From positions 1 to 64,000 of the forward strand of contig CAMBRF010000005.1 of assembly GCA_945870225.1 (NCBI GenBank): a stretch of DNA of 64,000 nucleotides. Reading direction: 5' to 3'. Shown here piece by piece: positions 24,498-32,556 of this stretch. Under the pieces are notes generated by a model, which saw only the letters and a program-made list of their open reading frames with translations, was not told the DNA's origin and searched no databases. Each line of letters opens with the position of its first letter. Position 1 is the stretch's first letter. Position numbers and translations under genes: made by a program. Origin of the DNA: PVC group bacterium (lineage in GTDB: Bacteria > Verrucomicrobiota > Kiritimatiellia > CAIKKV01 > CAITUY01).

Positions 24498-25451
24498 ATG
24501 AGAAAAATAAAGGTTGGACTGTACGGTGCCAATGGCCACCAGATTCAGGGGTCTTTGGCGGATCATCCTGACGGTGAATTGGCAGCCGTCGCCGCTCTTC
24601 CTGCATCGACCCTCCCGGCAGGAATCACCCCCCGTCAATACGCATCGCTCGACGAACTGCTGACCGACAAGGAGATCGAGGTCGTATCCCTCTGTTCGCC
24701 CCGCCGTGCCGATCAGGCACGGGACGCCATCCGCTGCCTGGAGGCCGGCAAACACGTTTACGCCGAGAAACCTTCCGCACTCACCGAAACTGACCTCGAC
24801 GCGATCATCGCCACCTCCCGCCGGACCGGCCGGCACTACCACGAGATGGCCGGTGTGCTGGTTTCGCAACCTTACAAGGAAATGCGCCGTGTGATCCGGT
24901 CCGGCGCCATCGGGACCGTGGTACAGGTGCTTGCCCAGAAATGCTATCCGTGGACCGACTGGCGGCCTGCCGATGAAAATCAGGACGGTGGCCTGGGATT
25001 GCAGTGCGGGGTCTATGCCACGCGCTTCGTCGAACATATCGCCCAGGTGCGGATCAGCTCGCTGGAGACCCTCGAAACCAGTCTGGGAAATCCCGTGGCC
25101 GGCAGCAGGTGCCGCATGGCGGTATCCATGATCATGCGGCTCGAAAACGGCGGGGTGGCCAGCGCGGTTTGCAACTATCTGAACCCCATCCAGAAACGGT
25201 GCTGGGGCTACGAAATCCTGCGCGTATTCGGAACACAAGGGATCATCGAGTCCAATGCCGACGACAATCGCGGCCGGTTGTTACTGCTCGGTCAACCTCC
25301 CCGTGAATTGGATCTCTCCGCACCGTCGGAGGACTATTTCACCCTGTTCCTGCGGTCGCTGCTGGGCGGTCCTGCGATGCCCTTGTCGCTTGAGGAAGAA
25401 CTCAGCCCCACCCGCTGGGTCATCCGCGCGAAGTCGCAACATCAGCCCTGA
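24498..25451 (+). CDS. Gfo/Idh/MocA family oxidoreductase
   Basis: 317 residues, shorter than the other two members here. The Rossmann start is VGLYGANGHQIQGSL, EKPSAL occurs near 90-95, and the middle includes YHEMAGVLVSQPYKEMRR and DGGLGLQCGVYATRFVEHI at the position of the domain-2 signature. The nucleotide loop GANGHQ is unusual for the family (normally GxGxxG/A). AAAGGA lies before the ATG and the gap to TetR is 12 nt, so it is part of the TetR-controlled operon. It should oxidise or reduce a sugar-derived hydroxyl; cofactor choice is not clear. Confidence 0.85.
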   Translation: MRKIKVGLYGANGHQIQGSLADHPDGELAAVAALPASTLPAGITPRQYASLDELLTDKEIEVVSLCSPRRADQARDAIRCLEAGKHVYAEKPSALTETDLDAIIATSRRTGRHYHEMAGVLVSQPYKEMRRVIRSGAIGTVVQVLAQKCYPWTDWRPADENQDGGLGLQCGVYATRFVEHIAQVRISSLETLETSLGNPVAGSRCRMAVSMIMRLENGGVASAVCNYLNPIQKRCWGYEILRVFGTQGIIESNADDNRGRLLLLGQPPRELDLSAPSEDYFTLFLRSLLGGPAMPLSLEEELSPTRWVIRAKSQHQP

Positions 25452-25503
25452 AACCTGCTTAAGGAATTTGCCTTTTCAAAGATACACCAGAACAAAGGAC
25501 ATT

Positions 25504-26634
25504 ATGAAAAACAACAGACTAGGGGTTACGTTCTGGCTTTCATGCTTCATTATCGCGAAAGGATGCACGCTGCTCACGGCGGGAGAAATTGACCCACAAC
25601 GGGGCAACCCGGACCCGGACGGAAAAATCACCTGGTATGACGGCTCCCTCCTCACACTGGCAGGGAAAGCATGGACTAACACGGAGTCCTATTATGACCG
25701 CCTCCCGGCAAAAGCCAAAGCCGTTGTCCCAAAAGACGTCTGGGATTTCAGCCGTGACGCCGCCGGAATGTTTCTACGATTCTCGTCCGACGCCTCCTCC
25801 CTGGACGTGCGCTGGGCACTGGTGAAGAACGATATGGGGTTCCCTCACATGCCCGCCACGGGCGTGAGCGGAATCGACCTCTACATTAAAGACGACCAGG
25901 GGAACTGGGTCTTTGATGCCGTTGGCCGCCCTCGCAATATCTCGAAAAACAAAGCTCACTTCAGCTTAACGCCAGGCGCCCAATACCTTTTGTACCTGCC
26001 TATCTATAATGGCCTGAAATCGCTTGATTTCGGCATTCCCAAGGATAAACACCTTTCCACACCGGATCCGATTGACCCGAAAACCCACAAGCCCATCGTA
26101 TTTTACGGCACCTCGATTACCCAGGGAGGCTGCGCGTCCCGCCCGGGCATGTCTGCCACAACCCTCGTGGGCCGACGGCTCGACATCCCCATCATCAATC
26201 TGGGGTTCTCCGGAAGCGGCCGGATGGAGCCTGAATTAGCCAACCTGCTGGCCGAACTCGATCCTGCCGTCTATGTCGTGGATTGTCTCCCCAACATGAC
26301 AACCCGCTGGATTGCGGAACGCACTGAGCCCTTTGTCAAAATCCTGCGTCAGACACATCCTGACACTCCGATTCTGCTGGTCGAGGATTCCAGCTTCAAA
26401 CACATCACCCCGACCGAGAAAGGGATTGTCCTGCGGCAAATCCATGAAAAATTAAGAAAAGACGGCGACAAGAATCTGTATTTCCTATCCAATGAAGGAA
26501 TGTTGGGCAGTGATTTTGACGGAACCGTCGACGGAGTTCACCCGAACGACCTGGGTATGTCCCGGCGGGCGGAAGTGTTCATCAAGGCCCTGACTCCCCT
26601 GCTCCATTTGCCGGCAAGCGCCGCCAAGCCATAG
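25504..26634 (+). CDS. Secreted SGNH/GDSL esterase with GxDLY domain
   Basis: 376 residues from the ATG at 25504, which has AAAGGAC before it; the frame open to 25255 overlaps the Gfo/Idh gene and is a shadow. The first ~26 residues are a likely signal peptide (MKNNRLG then a hydrophobic stretch). The N-terminal beta domain holds the GxDLY motif (GIDLYIKD), the mark of a family of two-domain SGNH hydrolases. Block I is IVFYGTSITQGG with the nucleophile Ser; the C-terminal VDGVHPNDLG supplies Asp and His. It probably deacylates a polysaccharide or oligosaccharide outside the cytoplasm. It is the last gene of the TetR-controlled operon, 52 nt after the Gfo/Idh gene. Confidence 0.88.
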   Translation: MKNNRLGVTFWLSCFIIAKGCTLLTAGEIDPQRGNPDPDGKITWYDGSLLTLAGKAWTNTESYYDRLPAKAKAVVPKDVWDFSRDAAGMFLRFSSDASSLDVRWALVKNDMGFPHMPATGVSGIDLYIKDDQGNWVFDAVGRPRNISKNKAHFSLTPGAQYLLYLPIYNGLKSLDFGIPKDKHLSTPDPIDPKTHKPIVFYGTSITQGGCASRPGMSATTLVGRRLDIPIINLGFSGSGRMEPELANLLAELDPAVYVVDCLPNMTTRWIAERTEPFVKILRQTHPDTPILLVEDSSFKHITPTEKGIVLRQIHEKLRKDGDKNLYFLSNEGMLGSDFDGTVDGVHPNDLGMSRRAEVFIKALTPLLHLPASAAKP

Positions 26635-26694
26635 AGAGAAAGGAAACATACGGTCGCCAGAAATGGTGGCTATTCCTCGCCGCCAGAGGGTCTA

Positions 26695-26758
26695 CCGGCC
26701 TGAGGTCAGGCCGGCTCCATATTGAATTTCTTTTGGAGCCGGGGTGACCTCGCCCCGG
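26695..26758. terminator. Three overlapping stem-loops in a convergent gap
   Basis: CCGGCCTGA/TCAGGCCGG (26695-26714), CCGGCTCCA/TGGAGCCGG (26711-26742) and CCGGGG/CCCCGG (26739-26758) share their flanking CCGG bases, so the pairings compete. They lie in the 170-bp gap between the SGNH esterase and the convergent six-hairpin glycosidase gene. No T-tract follows, so they could be a processing or REP-like element rather than a standard terminator. Confidence 0.55.
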
Positions 26759-26804
26759 GCTTCTCCCGCCAACTGTCGGAAGGGCGCCCCTTTTTCTGAC
26801 GGCG

Positions 26805-28853
26805 TTACAGGGCGGGTTTTAACCCCTCCCACCGGACATTCCACAAACCGTTGTCGGGGAACCCCGGCGCGTGGCGGGCCGGGGCCCCATCCCAGCCGGC
26901 GGCCATCATGGCCACCGCATAGAGCAGTCCGCCGTTACCTGGTAAATAGGGGCAAGGCCCGCCGATACAGACACCGCGGGCATCGTAACGATTCTTGGTC
27001 CCTGCTTTTTTCAAGAGCATGTCTACAGCCAGTTGTGGCTCTCCCAGCCGCGCCGCCGCCATCGCCACCCATGGGAAATCCCAACCCCAGACGCTGGACC
27101 ATTTCCATGTATCATGCACTTTCCACAGTGTCCTCCGGGCGACCTCCACATCCACACCCTCACCGGGTGGCAGCATTCCCACCACGCAGGCCGGGTCCGG
27201 ATGCTCCCAGTTCAACCGGGTATAGGTATCCGGCCAGGCCGCTGCGCGGAGATAGACGTCCTTCCTCACCGGCAAGGGTGCCAACCTGGCTCCAACCGTG
27301 TCCCATTTCGGCACCCGCGTCAGTCCCAGCCGTTCGCGCCAGACCTGCGCCGTGCGGAGGCCAAACCGCCAGTAGGCAAGTTCGAATACCGTGTTCTCGG
27401 TGGTTCCCTGCTCGCTCACGGGCATAACCGGAGAGAGTGAATAATGACCGGTCGAGACGTCACGACGTGGATATGACGCCATGAAGGTTGCCGTCCCGAA
27501 CACCAGGTCCTTCCACTTTTCCAGCGTTGACCGCGTCGGCTGCAGACGATATTCCAGTTCCGCAAAATGGATCGGGTGCGGTTGTTTCCATAGAAGGACG
27601 TTATTACCCTTCCACACCGAGTTACGGCCTTCCGGCCCCGTCATTTTAGGCCACATCATCCCCTTGTAGCCGAGTTGTCGCGCCAGGGCCTCGGCGCGTG
27701 GCCGTGCCCGCTCGTAGAACCCATGGACCGCCCGGTCCGCAAGTTCCAAACGGCTCCACAGGGCGTAGTGCGCCATGTGCCACCAGACCATCTCCATATG
27801 AAACTGGCCACTCCAGGGATCGATGTCCATCAACCCTGCCTCGGAAGGAGGAAGGCTGCCCGCCGACTGCGCTGCGAGAAGATATTGTGAAAGCACAATG
27901 CGCCGCTCCAGTTCAGGGGCCCGCGGATCCGTGCTCCCGGCTAGATCAATAACACCGCCCGAAGTCCAGAACCCCTGCCAATGTTCCGCACAGGCCTGAA
28001 CGGTCGCCATGAATCCAGGCAAAACCTTCGGCAGGATCTTCCGACCGAACGCACACTGCACGTCAAGCCACGCCGCTCCGCCGGAACGCAGGCTGAATCC
28101 GCGATCCACCTCTTCAAGGTTCCCGCCATCGGACCATGAAAGCCGGACGCAATAACGAGTTTCGTCCACCAAGCGAACCAAATTCACAGCGTTCTTTTGC
28201 CGCCGGCCGATTTCCGTACGGTGTCCTTTCTCTTGGCCAAAGTCACCCATCCAGGCCGCCCCACACTCCAACTGCGGGCAGGAAAAATCGAGGGTCACAG
28301 ACAATTCATCCATTTCGAGAAGCGGCGACTCCACGCGCACGGCCACCAGGTCATGCTCGGGATGGACACAGGTCTGAACCTCGACGATCTGGCCCCGCAG
28401 TTTGAACCAGCTCCGATGCAACCCCGTCCATAGATCATGGGTGCGCGAAAGGTTCTTGATTTCCGACGCCAGAATATTTTTCCGTCCCTTGACCCAGGTC
28501 AGACGCAGGCGACCGAGATTCAAACGATGCGGATTCTGATACATCCACTTGGCGAGGGGTTGGTGTTCGGCTGGCCACACCTGCTCTCCCGTGAGACGGC
28601 CTTGCTCAAACGTGCCGGTAAAGGGGATATCTTCCATCCGGTACCCGGCGGGCAACGGGAAGTTATGCCAACCCCAGTGCGACAGGATATTGCCACCGAT
28701 AGTTTGCAGGCCTGTTCCATCCGCATTGAAACAGAATTCGCCGTTGCCGAGCGGAACCTGACCCGAGGGCTCATCCCAGGTGATGTTATGGCGCGCTGTC
28801 AGCGCACGCCGATCGATGGGTCTCGGGCCTGCTTTCACTATTTCCAACCTCAT
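26805..28853 (-). CDS. Six-hairpin glycosidase-like protein (GH95/GH65-like)
   Basis: 682 residues. The N-terminal beta-sandwich starts near VPLGNGEFCFNADGTGLQ (33-50), as in GH95 and GH65 enzymes. The barrel begins after YLLAAQSAGSLPPSEAGLMDIDPWSGQFHMEMVWWHMAHYALW: the D-x-W-x-G-x-F-H-x-E-M-V-W pattern resembles the conserved GH65/GH95 motif. Later motifs are WPKMTGPEG and WDFPWVAMAAARLGEP. No signal peptide is seen. The start at 28853 has no clear Shine-Dalgarno, and a 13-bp palindrome lies just 10 nt upstream. The family placement is by shared motif only; a GH95-like alpha-L-fucosidase-type or GH65-like activity is possible. Confidence 0.7.
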   Translation of the reverse strand: MRLEIVKAGPRPIDRRALTARHNITWDEPSGQVPLGNGEFCFNADGTGLQTIGGNILSHWGWHNFPLPAGYRMEDIPFTGTFEQGRLTGEQVWPAEHQPLAKWMYQNPHRLNLGRLRLTWVKGRKNILASEIKNLSRTHDLWTGLHRSWFKLRGQIVEVQTCVHPEHDLVAVRVESPLLEMDELSVTLDFSCPQLECGAAWMGDFGQEKGHRTEIGRRQKNAVNLVRLVDETRYCVRLSWSDGGNLEEVDRGFSLRSGGAAWLDVQCAFGRKILPKVLPGFMATVQACAEHWQGFWTSGGVIDLAGSTDPRAPELERRIVLSQYLLAAQSAGSLPPSEAGLMDIDPWSGQFHMEMVWWHMAHYALWSRLELADRAVHGFYERARPRAEALARQLGYKGMMWPKMTGPEGRNSVWKGNNVLLWKQPHPIHFAELEYRLQPTRSTLEKWKDLVFGTATFMASYPRRDVSTGHYSLSPVMPVSEQGTTENTVFELAYWRFGLRTAQVWRERLGLTRVPKWDTVGARLAPLPVRKDVYLRAAAWPDTYTRLNWEHPDPACVVGMLPPGEGVDVEVARRTLWKVHDTWKWSSVWGWDFPWVAMAAARLGEPQLAVDMLLKKAGTKNRYDARGVCIGGPCPYLPGNGGLLYAVAMMAAGWDGAPARHAPGFPDNGLWNVRWEGLKPAL

Positions 28854-28863
28854 TCTTGAGCGA

Positions 28864-28876
28864 GTAGTTTAACTAC
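28864..28876. promoter_or_regulatory. 13-bp palindrome at the translation start of the six-hairpin gene
   Basis: GTAGTT-T-AACTAC is a perfect palindrome around a central T, 10 nt before the start codon, where the ribosome-binding site should be. It may be an operator or an RNA hairpin. Confidence 0.4.
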
Positions 28877-28952
28877 GTAACACGCGAATAAATAATCCAT
28901 ACTTGTCCCGAATTTCGCTGTTTCGTAGTGATCCTGCCTGCTGGATTTCAGC

Positions 28953-31900
28953 TCAAGGCTTCAGCAGGAGAATGTCCCCATCGCCCAGGCTCGGAAAGGT
29001 CGCCACCAGCAGGTCGCCCTTCCGCTCAAGCGGGACCGTCTCGCCCGTGGCGACCGACGTGGCGCTCTTCATGTCTCCCGCCTCCCGGATCTTGATCATC
29101 ACAGGGCTCTTGATGCGCGCGGCCCAGTTGATCAGGACCACGGCCAACGCCCCGGTCTTCCGGTTACGGAGCATATGCCCCTCCACAAAAGCCGCGTCTT
29201 CCATGATGCTAGAGGCTCCCTCCGCATCCACTACCGGACGGACCCCGGCGTCCAGAACCGGCCCGGCAATCCAACTCCGTTTGTCCGCGCGATACCATTT
29301 CGGATCCTTATCCGTGTAAGTCATCGCCTCCCACGCATATTCCACGCCCGCGTAGGTCCCGATCACCCAGGCCGTGCCTTTTCCGTAACGGTGCCGGACA
29401 ACCGCAGCCTTGCCATCCGCATAGGTCGCCATCACATCCTCACCCTGCTTCGGATCGAATACCTCGCGACCCACGACGGGCATGAAGGATCCTTTCAAGG
29501 GACCCTTGCCGGTGACCGTGGCACCCTCCGGCGGTTCGCGCTGTTTCCTCACGGCGCCCAACCGGGTGCCGCCATAGCCAGGGACACCGCCCCAGGTGTC
29601 GAATGTAGCGCGGGAGGCCAGACCAAATACCGGCCAGAGGATCTCCAATGGACGGTCTGATTCATCCCGGGCCATGCCCCAGCCGCTGGTGACCAGCGTA
29701 CCGCCGGCCTCAACCCACTTCACCAACTTCGCGGCAACATCGCGCCGGATATTACAACCGCTGATGACGATGACCTTGTATCGACTGATATCTTCGGTCA
29801 TCAGGAGCCCTTCATCGAGCGCGTCCATGGGAATATGCGCATGCGTGAGCGCGGTGTGCACCCACTTGGCGTTCTCGTAGGACGCAGAGCCGGACATATA
29901 CTCCGCGGTCAGCGGTCGCACCACGGCCACGGCGGCGGGCACCGCCCAGTCGGAATCGTACGTCACCTCTTCGCCCCCCGCGATGATCCGGTTCACCAAG
30001 CCAATCTCCTTGAGCCTATCGAGGCTTCCGCCAAAGCCGTCCCCCTTCACATACTCCGGCCCATACGTGTACCAGTAGATCATCCGCACCCCGCGGGCCA
30101 CCGCCGCCAGGGACCGTTGGATCGGCGCCCCGCGATGGGCCTTCACGTAGATGCCGAACTCCTTATTCAGGAAGCGGTTCAGGCTGCGGCCCACGTCGCA
30201 CAGGTAGCTGTCCCACTGCCAGATCCGCCAGTCGCGGTTGGAGGTCTCATACACAAAAGCGTTATCGGCATGGCGGTAGAAGTTAAAGAAGTCCAGGCTG
30301 TGTCCGGCCAGCAGGAATGTGTTGGCACGCAGGGCGAAGGAATAGGCCCACGGCTGAGTCGCGGCAGGTGTGTTCGTTTCGCCGCGCGCCAGGGCCTGGC
30401 GTTTGCGTTCGTTGATGGCATTGTAGGCATCGCGAACCGGTTCAAAAGCCTGGGCCGAGGACTCGCAGTTGAAGCGTGCGGAATAATACCAGAGGAGCGA
30501 CTCCCCCTCCTTGCTGAGGCGGCTCACGCGGTTGCTCACGGGAACCTCCAGCACTTTGCTGTCCCATTCCAGGGCATGCAGGCGTTCCTGGGCGGCTTTC
30601 AGGTTCTTCCTTACCACATCATCAGTCTGCGCGGGGGCCAAGGCATCATCCAGAAGCCCGCCCACCTTGTCGGCCGCCACGTTCATTTGATCCATGCCGC
30701 CATCAAATTTATTCTTCATCTTCGCGTCATACGCCGCCTGCACCATGTTGAGGGTGTTGGAAAGCTCCACCTGACTATCGAAATAGGTCCGTGCCCAGTA
30801 TCCATAAGAGGACCGGATGTCCTCCCACGAGGTGGCGCCGAAATCAGCCAACGTGCGCCCGTCTGCACGCACGAACTCGCGAAAGGCCTCCCGGCAGTAA
30901 GGACAGCAGCCCTGATGCGCCTTGCCTTCCGGTGCACCGTCGAACAAGCTTCCGATCTCATCAACCGTGCGATCCCAGATCTGGTCCACGCCACTGTTTG
31001 TATCAGAGGCAAACGCCTTCTCGACGTTTGGACCGACTTGGGCCTTCACCTCTTTCTGGAGAGGAGAGAAGGGACACCCCTGCCCCATTTTCGGGTCGGG
31101 CTTCCTGACGCCGGCGGCGATACGGATAAAGTCCATTCCCTGGATCGGGTAGCCGCCTCCGCTGCCCTGCTGGAGGCGGGTAAAATTCGCGGCGAGGCCT
31201 TCCTTCTTTTTACGTTGTTCAGCAAAGAACGCCGGAACCGTAACGGTGCTGTTCATCCCCATCCATCGCAAAATTTCAAACTCGGCCAGGAATGTCTCAG
31301 GGTCGGACGTCCTGATCGCGTACCCCCCCCCTTCTCCATAGCCGTAACAGTCTGTGCTGATCGAATAAAGCCGCGGCAAAGGCCGATCCATCCCCGGCGT
31401 CTCCTTCAGCGCCTGGAGTTTCTGATGCACGTAATCCTTCAGACTGCCCACCTTCTCAGCGAACTCCGGTTTCGGCGAGCCGTCCGGATTGATAAGACGA
31501 GAGGGCACCACCACTCCCAGAGTATTGCCTTTCGCCCCGGTCACGCGAAACCGTTTGAGCAGTTGCCCGTTGTAGAGGAATTCAAACTCAAGTTCCGTGT
31601 TGGATACGGGTGATTTCTGCCCCACCACCCCGAAGGTCAGGAAGAAGGCCCCGCCGAACACGCTGATGGGGTTCTCCTTGGACCAGACCCCTGGTACAAG
31701 ATACACCTCGTCGGTAGTCTTGCCTGCCACCACGAACCGGTCCGGTGTCTTCGGCGCACTCAGCGCAGCGTCGAGTAGCGCCCCCTGTTCAAGAGCATCC
31801 TGGCTGGTCAGCGAATTCGCGCCCAAATCCGGTGCAGCAGGCGGCGGCGGCTTTTCGGTCGTCAGGTTTCCCGACACAGATGACCCGCCCAACCCTTCAC

Positions 31901-32156
31901 CACCGTAGCGCCAAGCAATCGATGCCGGCTGATCCGGCGAAAGCTTCGTCACACGGGCCCGGACCATTACACTCGTCTTCGATGGAACAGCAGCCGACCC
32001 CTTATCCCTGGCAACTTTGGCGGGCGGTTTGGAATGGGGCACATTCTGTTCAATGACTTCCCCGAGAACGGGATCCTCCTCCGCTCGGGCTGCGTTAAAC
32101 GCCAGAAGCGTGACCACGCTGAAAACCGTCGATAATATGGCTTTTGTTTTGAGCAT
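28953..32156 (-). CDS. Large secreted protein, GH42-like with beta-galactosidase trimerisation-like domain
   Basis: 1067 residues. A clear signal peptide (MLKTKAILSTVF to about residue 25, AARA) and a strong AAGGAGG mark the start. After a Pro-rich linker (about 100-110) there is a beta domain. A TIM-barrel-like part follows, with CCPYCREAFREFV and TLADFGATSWEDI near the middle, a pattern I associate with uncharacterised secreted proteins of PVC bacteria. Residues ~740-930 look like the class-I-amidotransferase-like trimerisation domain of GH42 (KVIVISGCNIRRDVAAKLVK, GGTLVTSGWG). The C-terminus is beta-rich. Catalytic glutamates cannot be assigned, so activity is unsure. It shares the divergent promoter region with the ADP-ribosylglycohydrolase gene, and a conserved element lies 92 nt upstream of its start. 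Confidence 0.65.
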   Translation of the reverse strand: MLKTKAILSTVFSVVTLLAFNAARAEEDPVLGEVIEQNVPHSKPPAKVARDKGSAAVPSKTSVMVRARVTKLSPDQPASIAWRYGGEGLGGSSVSGNLTTEKPPPPAAPDLGANSLTSQDALEQGALLDAALSAPKTPDRFVVAGKTTDEVYLVPGVWSKENPISVFGGAFFLTFGVVGQKSPVSNTELEFEFLYNGQLLKRFRVTGAKGNTLGVVVPSRLINPDGSPKPEFAEKVGSLKDYVHQKLQALKETPGMDRPLPRLYSISTDCYGYGEGGGYAIRTSDPETFLAEFEILRWMGMNSTVTVPAFFAEQRKKKEGLAANFTRLQQGSGGGYPIQGMDFIRIAAGVRKPDPKMGQGCPFSPLQKEVKAQVGPNVEKAFASDTNSGVDQIWDRTVDEIGSLFDGAPEGKAHQGCCPYCREAFREFVRADGRTLADFGATSWEDIRSSYGYWARTYFDSQVELSNTLNMVQAAYDAKMKNKFDGGMDQMNVAADKVGGLLDDALAPAQTDDVVRKNLKAAQERLHALEWDSKVLEVPVSNRVSRLSKEGESLLWYYSARFNCESSAQAFEPVRDAYNAINERKRQALARGETNTPAATQPWAYSFALRANTFLLAGHSLDFFNFYRHADNAFVYETSNRDWRIWQWDSYLCDVGRSLNRFLNKEFGIYVKAHRGAPIQRSLAAVARGVRMIYWYTYGPEYVKGDGFGGSLDRLKEIGLVNRIIAGGEEVTYDSDWAVPAAVAVVRPLTAEYMSGSASYENAKWVHTALTHAHIPMDALDEGLLMTEDISRYKVIVISGCNIRRDVAAKLVKWVEAGGTLVTSGWGMARDESDRPLEILWPVFGLASRATFDTWGGVPGYGGTRLGAVRKQREPPEGATVTGKGPLKGSFMPVVGREVFDPKQGEDVMATYADGKAAVVRHRYGKGTAWVIGTYAGVEYAWEAMTYTDKDPKWYRADKRSWIAGPVLDAGVRPVVDAEGASSIMEDAAFVEGHMLRNRKTGALAVVLINWAARIKSPVMIKIREAGDMKSATSVATGETVPLERKGDLLVATFPSLGDGDILLLKP

Positions 32157-32556
32157 TCTCAGCCTCCTTGTTAGGTGCAGTCCTTATGGCCTCACTCTAC
32201 TTAATTTAGAATCCTGTCTTTCGAATACCTAAGCGCTTGATGCTTTATACGCTAGACATCCTCCGTCATGGCGGCTTCTCGTTTCGCGCGCGAATATATC
32301 CCGTTTCTTAAGGTAACAAAAGACTTCCGGTTTAACCGCTCACTCCCATCGAAACAGGAATGGACCCTGAATCCAAAAGGTAAACGCCACTATTCTACGT
32401 GGAAAGACACGGGCACACAACGCCCGCCCGACGGCATTTGGTCCGCCCTGATCCGCAGGGATCAGCGCTTGATTTCACCCTGTGCCCGGTCTATCGTCCT
32501 CGCCGGAAACAGCGATACACCGCATGTTGGAGCGTAAAGAGGGAGGCGAAAAAAAC
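32157..32556. promoter_or_regulatory. 400-nt divergent intergenic region
   Basis: Lies between the large secreted protein (minus) and the ADP-ribosylglycohydrolase-type gene (plus). It contains AAGCGCTT (32231-32238), the conserved element with palindrome TTCGCGCGCGAA (32283-32294), CGGTTTAACCG (32328-32338) and a stem-loop CTGATCC-GCAG-GGATCAG (32448-32465). A GGGAGG precedes the plus-strand start. I see no gene in it; several short sites look like regulator targets. Confidence 0.5.
32249..32313 (-). promoter_or_regulatory. Conserved upstream element, copy B
   Basis: Aligns with copy A at 10425-10488 over the full length. In the gene direction it runs CCTTAAGAAACGGGA, a GCGCGC-centred palindrome, AAACGAGAAG and GTCTAGCGT. 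It ends 92 nt before the secreted-protein start. Confidence 0.5.

Noticed and set aside
25255-25503. N-terminal extension of the SGNH esterase
   Set aside because: Overlaps the Gfo/Idh gene; the ATG at 25504 starts a signal peptide and has AAAGGAC upstream.
29835-31613. 592-codon plus-strand open frame opposite the large secreted protein
   Set aside because: It is antisense to a gene with signal peptide and strong ribosome site, has Arg/Pro/His-rich low-quality composition and no domain; GC-rich codon bias keeps the opposite frame open.
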